This document shows positions 5,649-14,513 of a stretch of DNA of 24,649 bases, piece after piece. Origin of the DNA: CAZHOV01 sp964534315 (GTDB lineage Bacteria; Bacteroidota; Bacteroidia; Chitinophagales; Saprospiraceae); the NCBI GenBank assembly GCA_964534315.1, contig CAZHOV010000083.1, positions 1-24,649 on the forward strand, in the 5' to 3' direction. The notes under the pieces were generated by a model, which searched no databases, had not been told where the DNA came from, and saw nothing but the letters and a program-made list of their open reading frames with translations. The position numbers were made by a program, and so were the translations under genes. Every line of letters starts with the position of its first letter. The stretch's first letter is position 1.

Positions 5649-8600
5649 CTAGACATTGTAATTCAGCACGCTGGCCAGCCATTTTTCGGCAGTTTCTTGA
5701 GTCATCCCTTTGCGTTGAGCGTAATCTTTTACCTGATCTTTGGAAATATGGCCCAGCCCAAAGTATTTCGAATCGGGATGGGCAAAATACCAACCACTGA
5801 CGGAAGCCGCCGGATACATCGCGTAACTTTCCGTCAACGTTATACCGATATTTTTTTCAACGTCCAACAATTCCCACAATATACCTTTCTCTGTATGCTC
5901 AGGACAAGCCGGATAGCCCGGGGCCGGACGTATGCCCTGATATTGTTCTTTGATCAAGGCATCATTATCAAACGACTCATTGGTGGCATACCCCCAAAAC
6001 TCCTTGCGTACCCGCTCGTGCATGCGCTCGGCAAAAGCTTCTGCCAGCCTGTCTGCCAGGGCTTTTAATAGAATCGCCTGGTAGTCATCGTGATCTGCCT
6101 CAAACTCGCGGATCTTCTCTTCAATACCAACACCAGTGGTTACGGCGAAAGCACCTATATAATCCTTCCGCACCCCTTTGGGCGCAATGAAATCGGCTAA
6201 TGAAAAATTAGGCTGTCCTGGTGCCTTTTCTCTCTGCTGCCGCAAAAAATTAAGCACAAAATCAGCTTTTTCTATACTACCATTACTAAAAATCTCCACC
6301 TGATCATGCTCCAGAGCACTGGCAGGAAACAATCCGATAATTCCTTTGGCGGTTAACCACTTTTCATCAATGATCCGGCGTAGCATGCTGCGCGCATCGT
6401 TATATAATTTTTGCGCTTCTTTCCCAACTACCTCATCTTCCAGAATATTAGGAAATTTACCTCTTAATTGCCAACTGGTGAAGAAGGGCGTCCAATCAAT
6501 GTAATTTGCCAACTCTTCGATAGCGTAATCTTCAAAAATATGAACGCCCGGTTGCTTAGGAGCCGGCGGCGTATATGTCGACCAATCAATGGTCCAACGA
6601 TTTTCGCGAGCTTTCTTTAAAGAGATATATTTCTTATTGGATTGACGATTGGCCCGGTTCTCTTTAATCTTCTTGTAATTAGACTTGGTATCCAGAATAA
6701 AATTATTGCGGGCATTTTCATCTTCACTGAGTAACGTACTAGCAACACTGACACTTCGGGAAGCATCCAAAACGTGAATGGCAGGCCCGTGGTACTGAGG
6801 AGCGATTTTTACAGCAGTATGAGTCTTTGAAGTCGTAGCCCCTCCAATTAAAAGCGGGATATCAAAACCTTGCCGCTCCATTTCTTTGGCAACGTGCACC
6901 ATTTCATCCAACGAAGGCGTGATCAATCCGCTCAACCCGATGATATCAACGTCATGTTCTCTAGCTGCATCCAGGATCTTCTGAGCAGGAACCATTACCC
7001 CTAAATCGATAATCTCGAAATTATTGCAACCCAGCACTACTCCAACTATATTCTTCCCAATATCGTGTACATCTCCTTTTACCGTAGCCAGCAAAATTTT
7101 TCCTTTTGCTCTACTTCCCTTTTTAGCTTTCTGAGCTTCTATATATGGAGTAAGATAAGCCACCGCTTTTTTCATGACGCGGGCACTTTTTACAACCTGT
7201 GGTAAGAACATTTTACCAGAACCAAACAGGTCTCCCACCTTATTCATACCATCCATCAATGGACCTTCGATAACAGCCAGGGGCTCATCGATCTTTTGAC
7301 GCGCTTCTTCGGTATCTTCTTCAATAAATTCGGTAATGCCTTTTATTAACGCATGAGACAACCGACCTTCCACACCAGCCTCCCGCCAGCTCAGATCTTT
7401 CTTGATCATCTTGCCCCCTCCTTTGACCCGCTCCGCATAACTGGTTAATGCATCGGTAGCATCCGGGTTGCGGTTGAATAAAACATCTTCTACAAGGGTA
7501 AGCAATTCTTTTGGAACATCCTCATATACCTCGATCATCCCGGCATTCACAATCCCCATATCCATTCCGGCTTTAATCGCATGATAAAGAAACGCAGAAT
7601 GCATCGCTTCCCGAACGGCATTATTCCCTCTAAAGGAAAAGGAAATATTACTTACCCCTCCGCTGATCATCGCTCCCGGGCATTGCTCTTTGATCTGACG
7701 TGTTGCTTCAATAAAATGAATCGCATAGTTATTGTGTTCTTCAATCCCGGTCGCCACGGCGAAAATGTTAGGATCAAAAATAATGTCCTGAGGTTTGAAC
7801 CCTACTTGTGTGGTGAGGATATCATAAGCACGTTTGCAAATTGCTACTTTGCGTTCTGTAGTATCCGCCTGACCTTCTTCGTCGAAGGCCATCACAATGA
7901 CAGCGGCTCCGTAACGTCTCACCGTTTTAGCTTGTTTAATAAAGGCTTCTTCTCCTTCCTTTAGGGAAATACTATTTACCACACACTTCCCCTGTACACA
8001 CTTTAAGCCGGCTTCGATCACCTCAAACTTGGAAGAGTCGATCATAATGGGCAATTTGGCAATATCTGGCTCCGACATGATCAGGTGAAGAAATTCAACC
8101 ATCACCTCCTTGGAGTCCAATAGGCCTTCATCCATATTCACATCGATCATTTGCGCGCCCCCTTCCACCTGTTGCTGGGCTACGGAAAGCGCCTCGGCAT
8201 AATCGCCCGACCGGATCAGGCGGGCAAATTTGCGTGAACCCGTTACATTTGTCCGTTCTCCAATATTTACAAAATTGGTTTCCGGCCTAATCACTAATGG
8301 CTCCAAACCGCTAAGCTTTGCATACCCGGGCACTTTAGGAATAGACCTTGGTACCACCCCTTTAACGCCTTCAGCCATTGCGCGGATGTGCTCGGGAGTA
8401 GTCCCGCAACAACCACCGATTATATTGACAAAACCACTATTGGCAAAATCGCGAATATACTCAGTCATCTCTTCAGCTCCCTGATCATATTCGCCAAACT
8501 CATTGGGAAGCCCCGCATTTGGATAAGCGCTAATATGGCAATCGGCAATGGTAGATAATTCTTCCAGATAAGGTCGCATTTCCTGAGCTCCCAATGCACA

Positions 8601-9326
8601 GTTTAGTCCAACACTCAATAAATTCATATGACTAATAGAAATCCAGAATGCCTCCACTGTCTGCCCCGATAAGGTCCTGCCGCTGGCATCCGTTATGGTC
8701 CCGGAGATCATAATTGGCAGCTCTTTTCCCTGATCTTCGAACAACTCATCAATAGCGTACAGGGCCGCTTTGGCATTGAGCGTATCAAAGATCGTCTCCA
8801 CCAATAGGATATCTACCCCGCCTTCCATCAGCCCCTTGGCCTGCTCATAATAGGCTGCTCTCAAATCGTCAAAAGTGACGGCCCGGTAACCTGGATTGTT
8901 AACGTCGGGAGAAAGGGAAGCGGTCCGATTGGTAGGCCCCAAAGCCCCAGCTACAAATCTCGGATTTTCTCCATTCCCCTTATTGAATTCATCTGCAGCC
9001 TCCCTTGCCAACTTTGCCGACTCGTAGCTCATCTCATAAGCCAATGATGCCATATCGTAATCGGCTTGAGAAATGGAATTACTACTAAAGGTATTGGTTT
9101 CTATAATATCCGCACCGGCATCGAGGTAGGCTTTATGAATAGCTTTGATGATACCCGGCTGAGTCAGCGATAATAACTCATTATTACCTTTAAGATCTTT
9201 GTGGTACTCAGCAAACCGATCTCCCCGATAATCGCTTTCGGTTAAGTCATATCGCTGGATCATCGTTCCCATTGCTCCGTCCAGAACCAGAATACGATCT
9301 TTAAGTAAAGTTTGAATTGCTTTCAT
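5649..9326 (-). CDS. metH: cobalamin-dependent methionine synthase
   Basis: MetH transfers a methyl group from 5-methyltetrahydrofolate through methylcobalamin to homocysteine, giving methionine and tetrahydrofolate in the cytosol. At 1225 residues it is full length. All four modules are visible in order: the homocysteine domain with zinc-cysteine motifs VGLNCALG and GGCCGTT (about residues 245 and 310), the pterin domain beginning FVNIGERTNVTGS (about 355), the cobalamin domain with the DxHxxG motif GDVHDIGKN (about 755), and the C-terminal S-adenosylmethionine activation domain (about 900-1225, with PASVSGWYFAHP). Presence of the activation domain means reductive reactivation is retained. 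It appears monocistronic, with a terminator-like hairpin upstream and palindromes downstream. I saw no cobalamin riboswitch in the 303 nt upstream. Confidence 0.98.
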   Translation of the reverse strand: MKAIQTLLKDRILVLDGAMGTMIQRYDLTESDYRGDRFAEYHKDLKGNNELLSLTQPGIIKAIHKAYLDAGADIIETNTFSSNSISQADYDMASLAYEMSYESAKLAREAADEFNKGNGENPRFVAGALGPTNRTASLSPDVNNPGYRAVTFDDLRAAYYEQAKGLMEGGVDILLVETIFDTLNAKAALYAIDELFEDQGKELPIMISGTITDASGRTLSGQTVEAFWISISHMNLLSVGLNCALGAQEMRPYLEELSTIADCHISAYPNAGLPNEFGEYDQGAEEMTEYIRDFANSGFVNIIGGCCGTTPEHIRAMAEGVKGVVPRSIPKVPGYAKLSGLEPLVIRPETNFVNIGERTNVTGSRKFARLIRSGDYAEALSVAQQQVEGGAQMIDVNMDEGLLDSKEVMVEFLHLIMSEPDIAKLPIMIDSSKFEVIEAGLKCVQGKCVVNSISLKEGEEAFIKQAKTVRRYGAAVIVMAFDEEGQADTTERKVAICKRAYDILTTQVGFKPQDIIFDPNIFAVATGIEEHNNYAIHFIEATRQIKEQCPGAMISGGVSNISFSFRGNNAVREAMHSAFLYHAIKAGMDMGIVNAGMIEVYEDVPKELLTLVEDVLFNRNPDATDALTSYAERVKGGGKMIKKDLSWREAGVEGRLSHALIKGITEFIEEDTEEARQKIDEPLAVIEGPLMDGMNKVGDLFGSGKMFLPQVVKSARVMKKAVAYLTPYIEAQKAKKGSRAKGKILLATVKGDVHDIGKNIVGVVLGCNNFEIIDLGVMVPAQKILDAAREHDVDIIGLSGLITPSLDEMVHVAKEMERQGFDIPLLIGGATTSKTHTAVKIAPQYHGPAIHVLDASRSVSVASTLLSEDENARNNFILDTKSNYKKIKENRANRQSNKKYISLKKARENRWTIDWSTYTPPAPKQPGVHIFEDYAIEELANYIDWTPFFTSWQLRGKFPNILEDEVVGKEAQKLYNDARSMLRRIIDEKWLTAKGIIGLFPASALEHDQVEIFSNGSIEKADFVLNFLRQQREKAPGQPNFSLADFIAPKGVRKDYIGAFAVTTGVGIEEKIREFEADHDDYQAILLKALADRLAEAFAERMHERVRKEFWGYATNESFDNDALIKEQYQGIRPAPGYPACPEHTEKGILWELLDVEKNIGITLTESYAMYPAASVSGWYFAHPDSKYFGLGHISKDQVKDYAQRKGMTQETAEKWLASVLNYNV

Positions 9327-9390
9327 CAGAAATAAAGTTTCATGTAAAAGACAAAATAGACTTATCCTGTTAATTGTTTAACTAGGCGGT

Positions 9391-9422
9391 AAAATATACG
9401 TTTTAGTTGACTTAAGAACAAA
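9391..9422 (-). promoter_or_regulatory. candidate metH promoter
   Basis: The minus strand has TTTG (plus 9419-9422), a 20-nt spacer and TATATTTT (plus 9391-9398), one base off the TAnnTTTG consensus. It lies between the upstream hairpin and the metH ATG, leaving a leader of about 60 nt. The match is imperfect. Confidence 0.35.
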
Positions 9423-9432
9423 TAAAAAAGAA

Positions 9433-9461
9433 CAAGGTTATGCTTGAGCAACATAACCTTG
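9433..9461 (-). terminator. rho-independent terminator between the RemB-like gene and metH
   Basis: CAAGGTTATG (9433-9442) and CATAACCTTG (9452-9461) form a perfect 10-bp stem with a 9-nt loop. On the minus strand the stem is followed by TTCTTTTTTATTTG, a U-rich tail. It ends transcripts arriving from the gene at 9630-11435 about 170 nt after its stop codon and insulates metH. The rest of 9462-9629 is AT-rich with nothing else I can recognise. Confidence 0.7.
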
Positions 9462-9629
9462 GCCAACAATTTTAGCTATTCATTCTGAATAACCAATAAG
9501 AAGAAGGAAAAACAAGTAGAATAATCACAATTTCACTGTTTTTTATGAATCAACAATTAATTGAGTGTTAACTCTACTTAAAGAATTTTGTAATTTTCAC
9601 ACGTATCAATTAAATTTTTAATTAACTTT

Positions 9630-11435
9630 TTAAAAATCATATCGCCTGTCTGCAATATTCATCCTGAATCCGCCTCCCAGGTAAAAGACTTCCTGATTCT
9701 CGGCAGGAAGTTCTGTTTCTTTTTTTCGGTAGAACGCTTCCAACTCAATAAATCCATTGTGAAAAATCTGATAACTGGCCCGTAGTCCTACTATCCTTAT
9801 GGTTGATTCATTTCCCTGAAAAAGAGCGTTATCAAAATCCCGAACCCTGGTGCCGCTGGGCAGCAGAATATTATTCCCCCAATTCTGCATCGGCTCATCC
9901 TCACCTACCGTCGCTTGAATAAATCGGCCCTCAAAGGATAATCGCTGCAACGGCACATACCGCAACCGAACAATCCATTCTCTAAAATTAGCCCCCAACG
10001 GATGGGCCAACGGCTGGTTATAGTGCGCATAATTGGCCGTACTGTCTCCATGCGTATACGTATATGGCCGCACGGTATTGATCTCTACCTGCCCGTCGAG
10101 CTGATCAATTCCAAACATATCGATATATTTCACCCCAGCCTGAACCCCAAATTTATTGGCCCACCACCCTCGCCGCTCCAGCAACAACTCGTCAAATTTA
10201 AACTCATCTAAAATCAATTGGCCATATAGCTGAAAACGCTTCCACAGATTAGCTTTCACATCCAGTCCGATCAATACATTATCCGGACTTCCCACCATTT
10301 GCTCTACGGTACGGTATAATATTATGGGGTTTAAATACTGCCATTCCAACTGATCACCCCGATCAAAAACGACCGCTTCAAATAGCCCCACCGACAAAGA
10401 GGGATTGATCTGGTAGCCCAGATAATGTGCTGCCAAGTACTTTTTAGGTACCGCATTATCGCCCGGAATAGCCGCTGCAGAAGTGGCGTTCAACTCAGCA
10501 AATAGATTTTGGTAGTGTATCCTGCCAACCTGAGTGTTGAGCTTGAGATAGAAGTAATTGTTAGAAAAATCAGAAAGGAAAAGCGAGCGGTAACCATTGC
10601 CGATAAAATGACGTCCATGCCCAAATTGCAGCCCAATGTGGTTGGAAATATTAAATCCGATATACCCCTGTCCATTCAGGTAATCATACCCATTCGTAAT
10701 ATCGAATAAGGTACTCTGATAAGTTTTGTAAAATCCGGCGCCCGGCACTGCCAAATCACGGGTGATCCGGTCATTGACATAATCCGGAAACCGTTGTTGT
10801 GTTTCAATTATATTGGTGTAAAAATATACCCGGTCGTCAATACCGCCCCGCAATTCTACTCCCCGTTGGTTTAAAAAAACAGGCTCCTGCTCATCGTTCG
10901 CATTTGCAAAGCGCAGGTTGAGCAAGGGATTGACCCTAAGATGGAAAAACTTATCATTAACCTCTACGAAGTTGGCGGGGGTTGGATAAAAGATTTTAAA
11001 AATAGGCTTTTTTCTTTTTTTGTAGTAGGGGCTCTTCAGGCTGGCCTCTACCTGAGTCTGGGGAAGGGAATCCTTATCCCAAATAATCCTCTGATCAGGA
11101 CCTCCGAGTGTTGTCGGAAAATCTGCTGTTGCCAGCCATTCATTATTATCGTTCATGATATACCACCAGTTGAAGCGGTCTTTTTGACTCATGGTGGAGG
11201 TATCCATTTGTAAAGCGTAGGCAGTCGCTTGTTTTCTGGTGTAAAATTTCAGGGCGGCATGAAAGGGCGGTCTAATGCCGCTTTGGATCTCCATACGGTT
11301 CAGCATATGATAGGCGGGATTATCCAAAGGGAGTCCGGAACCTTGACCGTATAATGGAAAGGAAACAAAAATAAAGCATGAAAAGTGAAGCATGAAGGAT
11401 GCTAAACAGGAACGTATTGAGTTATTTGTAGTCAT
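9630..11435 (-). CDS. RemB/Wzi-like outer-membrane beta-barrel protein
   Basis: A 601-residue secreted protein with an N-terminal signal peptide (hydrophobic stretch about residues 10-28, cleavage probably near LYGQG). The body is rich in alternating aromatic and polar strands and ends in phenylalanine (RRYDF), as outer-membrane barrels do. The segment LQFGHGRHFIGNGYRSLFLSD, followed by NYFYLKLNTQVGRIHYQNLF, is the pattern I associate with the gliding protein RemB of flavobacteria and the capsule-assembly Wzi family. RemB is a surface protein needed for full gliding; Wzi anchors capsule at the outer membrane. Which role applies here cannot be told. The gene stands alone, with a -7 box before it and terminator-like hairpins on both sides. 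Its closeness to polysaccharide genes is suggestive only. Confidence 0.75.
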   Translation of the reverse strand: MTTNNSIRSCLASFMLHFSCFIFVSFPLYGQGSGLPLDNPAYHMLNRMEIQSGIRPPFHAALKFYTRKQATAYALQMDTSTMSQKDRFNWWYIMNDNNEWLATADFPTTLGGPDQRIIWDKDSLPQTQVEASLKSPYYKKRKKPIFKIFYPTPANFVEVNDKFFHLRVNPLLNLRFANANDEQEPVFLNQRGVELRGGIDDRVYFYTNIIETQQRFPDYVNDRITRDLAVPGAGFYKTYQSTLFDITNGYDYLNGQGYIGFNISNHIGLQFGHGRHFIGNGYRSLFLSDFSNNYFYLKLNTQVGRIHYQNLFAELNATSAAAIPGDNAVPKKYLAAHYLGYQINPSLSVGLFEAVVFDRGDQLEWQYLNPIILYRTVEQMVGSPDNVLIGLDVKANLWKRFQLYGQLILDEFKFDELLLERRGWWANKFGVQAGVKYIDMFGIDQLDGQVEINTVRPYTYTHGDSTANYAHYNQPLAHPLGANFREWIVRLRYVPLQRLSFEGRFIQATVGEDEPMQNWGNNILLPSGTRVRDFDNALFQGNESTIRIVGLRASYQIFHNGFIELEAFYRKKETELPAENQEVFYLGGGFRMNIADRRYDF

Positions 11436-11454
11436 GCCAGGGTTAGTTATAGCG

Positions 11455-11462
11455 CAAAACTA
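11455..11462 (-). promoter_or_regulatory. -7 promoter element for the RemB/Wzi-like gene
   Basis: The minus strand reads TAGTTTTG, an exact TAnnTTTG match 19 nt before the ATG at 11435 and identical to the -7 box of the regulator operon. No -33 TTG at the usual distance was found. Confidence 0.45.
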
Positions 11463-11476
11463 CTAAAAGGCAAGGG

Positions 11477-11515
11477 AGAAAGGAGAAAAAGTTTTTCAAA
11501 CTTTTTCTCCTTTTT
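11477..11515. terminator. strong hairpin, probably a terminator for the T9SS cargo gene
   Basis: AGGAGAAAAAGTTT (11481-11494) pairs perfectly with AAACTTTTTCTCCT (11498-11511) across a 3-nt loop, and the stem extends outward by about four more pairs including one G-U. It begins 4 nt after the minus-strand gene ending at 11519. On the minus strand a pyrimidine-rich tail (TTTCTCCCTTGCCTTTT) follows; on the plus strand TTTTTATTTTATT follows, but no plus-strand gene is near. It separates that gene from the RemB-like gene. Confidence 0.65.
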
Positions 11516-11518
11516 ATT

Positions 11519-12609
11519 TTATTCTTTGATAAAAGAAACTGACCAATCCAGGGCGCGATCTGCACCTTTAAGGAAATAAACACCTTTGGGAAGAGTTGCA
11601 ATGGAGACTCTCGCGTCTTGAGGATCTAGGACAAAAGCTCCCATGAATTGCCCTTGGACATTGAATAATTGGCAAGACGTGATCTCGTTGGGCAAATTGG
11701 AAGTATCTAAATAAAGGAATGCTCCGCTTGCCGGATTGGGATAGGCTTTTACTTGTGGTACCTCCGTCTGGAAATCCGGTATATTTGTTGTCATCGTTTC
11801 TACAATGAGTTGTAATTCTCGCACCGTCCGGTCCACTTCCTCCCCATTTCGATAGGTAGTAACCTCGAAAGCAATATTATAAACACCTGGTATTTGGGCG
11901 GCATCCCAAACCAATGTACCTGTCTCCAAATTGAGGGTTAAGGTATTATCAGGCCCGGGGTCAATCATTTCCGGAGATAAAAAATTCGGCACAGGTGAGT
12001 CCAGGCTCTGAAGAGGCATGGTCAATACATAATTAAAACTATCCCCATCAACATCAGTAGCTCCATGATTGCAGGTGTAAGGTTGCCCTACTACCACAAA
12101 ATCCACTAACTCCCCGGAAAAAACAGGGCCCTCATTCGGCTCGTTACTAAGCGTAAACTGCGTCTGGAGTGCCATCGGGACTTGTTCAGAATTAGGCGAA
12201 TTGATGTTTAAGCAACCCCCAATCCGGTTGGTTCCCTGGAACGAAAGCGTATAAGTCCCGGTAGTAGCATAATTGTGCGTGTCTCGGTAAATATTTTTCC
12301 TAACATTGGGGCTGATTAACTCTCCGGCAGGAAATCCTTCGGTATTCAAAGGGCCGTTGATCCTGTAAATAACATCGCAACTACCATCACCCCAGCATAA
12401 CTGAATACTATCGCGAATGGGCTCAGTACTATAGATGTCTTCATGTAAATGATTACCGTGGCTTCAATTTGCTGATCTCCAATTTGGCGGTAATTAATCT
12501 CGCCTGATCGTAGAGAAGTGGCTAAACTTTCAGTAAAATTGGATAAAAAAAACAAGAGCAGGAAGAAAAAGTAAATAACTTTTATAACTAAAATATTTTT
12601 TATTTCCAT
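11519..12609 (-). pseudogene. secreted T9SS cargo protein, disrupted by a frameshift
   Basis: Two minus-strand frames together encode one secreted protein of about 363 residues. The first (ATG at 12609) gives a signal peptide (hydrophobic about residues 8-27) and then SGEINYRQIGDQQIEATVIIY. The second continues with HEDIYSTEPIRDSIQLCWGDGSCDV, a Cys-rich repeat-type extracellular domain often seen in Bacteroidota surface proteins, and ends in a T9SS type A sorting domain (VKAYPNPASG through LPKGVYFLKG). The switch lies near 12437-12450 at ATTTACATG; the whole span is 1091 nt, and restoring one base makes it divisible by three. No slippery homopolymer is present, so a real mutation or a sequencing error is likelier than programmed frameshifting. 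The downstream part could still be read from an ATG at 12349 but would lack a signal peptide. The adhesin-like role is inferred. Confidence 0.75.
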
Positions 12610-12642
12610 CACGGTAAGATTGCTATTATGGTTGGGTAGGAA

Positions 12643-12676
12643 TAAAAAAAAAGCGATACGCAACAACAGGTATCGC
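12643..12676 (-). terminator. terminator or attenuator in front of the T9SS cargo gene
   Basis: GCGATAC (12653-12659) and GTATCGC (12670-12676) form a perfect 7-bp stem with a 10-nt loop. On the minus strand it is followed directly by nine Ts, the canonical intrinsic-terminator layout. It lies only 34 nt before the ATG at 12609, leaving no clear room for a promoter between them. It could end transcripts from upstream or attenuate expression of the gene it precedes. Confidence 0.6.
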
Positions 12677-12708
12677 CAAAAAATGTCCACTATAGATGAA
12701 AAGAAAGT

Positions 12709-12762
12709 TTAATTTTTATCTGAGATGACCCAAACAAGGATCAGAACCGTTAGAATCTTCAT
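12709..12762 (-). other. 17-codon open frame upstream of the attenuator-like hairpin
   Basis: The minus strand has ATG at 12762 and TAA at 12709-12711, reading MKILTVLILVWVISDKN. A near-consensus -7 box TATCTTTT ends directly at this ATG, so the frame would be almost leaderless. It could be a leader peptide linked to the hairpin at 12653-12676, a remnant of a signal peptide, or chance. The flanking stretch 12763-13050 has no gene I can recognise; it is AT-rich and holds this candidate promoter only. Confidence 0.2.
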
Positions 12763-13044
12763 AAAAGATAGTTTATACCTAATACTTTCTGTTAACTTAA
12801 CGTTAAAAGTAATCATTTGTTTGTTAAAAATACAATTTTTCAACCTATTTTTTATAAAAAAATACGATTATCAAAACTAAATTTGGCGACAAGGTCTCGC
12901 GTCTTATGCTAACCTCTGCGTTTTTTTACGATGGAATTTAAATGTTTTCACGATGTTTGATCGTGACGAATACGAGTCAAAATATTCATTCCCCTAGCTC
13001 ATTCCCATTTAACTTAGCTAAGCCTTGTTCGTGGCCAGCTTCAA

Positions 13045-13065
13045 TACTTTCTACTTTCTACTTTC
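13045..13065 (-). repeat. 7-nt tandem repeat across a stop codon
   Basis: Three perfect copies of TACTTTC (plus strand) lie end to end. They encode the last residues of the flavin-nucleotide-binding protein and contain its TAG stop (13051-13053). Similar short tandem arrays sit at the ends of other genes in this window. Confidence 0.7.
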
Positions 13066-13698
13066 CACTCTAACATACTCCGGTAATTCAATATCATCGC
13101 TCAAATCCGGATTAGCTATTGGCTCCTCATAACCTTTCTTAAAGGGCAATACCCCTGCCCAAACGGGTAAATCGAGGTCTCTTTTATCATCACTCGCAGG
13201 TCCGGTCCTGATCTTTGCGGAAGCATCTTCCATCGTGATTCCCACCACACCGGTCGCTTTCAGCTCCCCGTCTGTAGGCTGGCGGGCATCGCTCCAGCGG
13301 CCGGGTAGGATTTTCTCTGTAAAAACTTCAAGGATATCGTTTTTCTCCTTCGGATCATCAACCCAAAACGTCTTTCCAAAAACGACAACCGAATGATAAT
13401 TCATGGAGTGATGAAATACTGACCGCGCCAGGACCAGCCCATCTAGTGCTGTAACGGTAAGGCAAACAGGAGTTCCAGGCGGTAGTTGGCTCAAAAAATG
13501 ACTTTTGAAGGAACCATGAATGTATAGTTTTTCATTAATTCGACAGTATGCGGTCGGAATGGCAAAAGGCAGATCGTTTTTGGTGTAAGCAATCGTACAA
13601 AGCATATTATCATCCAGGATTTTAAAAATAGTTTCCTTATCATAATGTCCCCTGTCAGCTAATCTGCTTATCTTCGTTTTTTCATTTTTCTCGAACAT
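13051..13698 (-). CDS. pyridoxamine 5'-phosphate oxidase-like flavin-binding protein
   Basis: A 215-residue protein of the split-barrel flavin-binding superfamily (COG3467/NimA-like, PPOx family). Typical features are the N-terminal RGHYDKETIFKILDDNMLCTIAYTKNDLPFAIPTAY strand pair, ehe LYIHGSFKSHFLSQL FMN-binding segment, and a central RSVFHHSMNYHSVVVFGK strand. Members bind FMN, F420 or related cofactors; many have no known substrate, and a true PNPO role is unlikely because the PLP-specific residues are not evident. The ATG at 13698 is divergent from scpA with 49 nt between. The last codons are made of the 7-nt repeat described separately. No operon partners. Confidence 0.85.
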   Translation of the reverse strand: MFEKNEKTKISRLADRGHYDKETIFKILDDNMLCTIAYTKNDLPFAIPTAYCRINEKLYIHGSFKSHFLSQLPPGTPVCLTVTALDGLVLARSVFHHSMNYHSVVVFGKTFWVDDPKEKNDILEVFTEKILPGRWSDARQPTDGELKATGVVGITMEDASAKIRTGPASDDKRDLDLPVWAGVLPFKKGYEEPIANPDLSDDIELPEYVRVESRK

Positions 13699-13747
13699 AG
13701 ATTTAATTTTTTTTGGTTTCGGGAAAATTCGTTTTATTTAGTACGTA

Positions 13748-14485
13748 ATGGATAATACATATACCATAAAGTTGCCCCAGTTTGAGGGTCCTTTCGACCT
13801 TCTTCTGTTCTTTATTGAACGGGACGAACTCGATATTCACGATATTCCTATTGCAAAAATAACAGAAGATTTTTTAGATTACATTCAGGCTATGGAAGCG
13901 CTGAATATCGATCTGGCCAGCGAGTTTATATTGGTAGCTGCAACACTAATGCGTATCAAAGCCAAAATGCTAATTCCTAGAAGGCCCTTGGATGAAGAAG
14001 GCAATGAGATCGACCCAAGGGAGGAATTGGTGCAACGCCTGCTCGAATACAAACGCTACAAAAGTGTACTGGAAGAAATGCGCGTGATGGAAGAACAGCG
14101 AGGCAAGCAAAAAGAGCGGGGCAATGTAACTGCCGAATTAAAAAGTCTCGCTACCAAAGCACTCGTAGATATCGAGTTAGAATCGGTTACCCTATTCAAA
14201 TTACTACGAGCATTTGAACGTTCTTTAGAGCGCTATCAATCCAGAACCGCCCCTAAACCGGTCCACCGGATATACAAGTACAATTATACCATTCAGCAAC
14301 AGCAATCCTATATCCAATCAAAAATAAAAAAGGGAAAGAAAACCGGTTTTTCCGATATTTTCCAGGTATGCGAAGATCGGATGCACGCCATCATCACTTT
14401 TCTTGCCCTTCTGGAGCTACTTAATTTGCAACAAGTCAACATCATACAAGGTGTAGGGATCAATAATTTTTGGCTAACGAAGTAA
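13748..14485 (+). CDS. scpA: segregation and condensation protein A
   Basis: ScpA is the kleisin that bridges the two SMC heads and recruits ScpB, forming the bacterial condensin needed for chromosome compaction and segregation. The 245-residue length is normal. The N-terminal kleisin segment is plain: YTIKLPQFEGPFDLLLFFIERDELDIHDIPIAKITEDFLDYI, then LASEFILVAATLMRIKAKMLIP. The C-terminal winged helix that contacts the SMC head is seen in DRMHAIITFLALLELLNLQQVNI. scpB is not in this window; in many Bacteroidota the two are unlinked. The gene is transcribed alone and runs into the 63-nt tandem repeat 28 nt after its stop. Confidence 0.96.
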   Translation: MDNTYTIKLPQFEGPFDLLLFFIERDELDIHDIPIAKITEDFLDYIQAMEALNIDLASEFILVAATLMRIKAKMLIPRRPLDEEGNEIDPREELVQRLLEYKRYKSVLEEMRVMEEQRGKQKERGNVTAELKSLATKALVDIELESVTLFKLLRAFERSLERYQSRTAPKPVHRIYKYNYTIQQQQSYIQSKIKKGKKTGFSDIFQVCEDRMHAIITFLALLELLNLQQVNIIQGVGINNFWLTK

Positions 14486-14513
14486 ACCCGAAGGACAAGA
14501 AGACCGGAGGACC

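Noticed and set aside
5634..6068. Plus-strand frame of 144 codons over the end of metH
   Set aside because: It is antisense to the well-conserved activation domain of metH and has no recognisable features.
9327..9629. Cobalamin or SAM riboswitch before metH
   Set aside because: I could find no conserved box; the only strong structure is a terminator for the preceding gene.
12437..12450. Programmed ribosomal frameshifting in the T9SS cargo gene
   Set aside because: No slippery heptamer or downstream pseudoknot-like structure is seen at the switch point.
12610..12690. Upstream start for the T9SS cargo gene
   Set aside because: It would translate through the terminator-like hairpin and put a second hydrophobic stretch before the signal peptide beginning at 12609.
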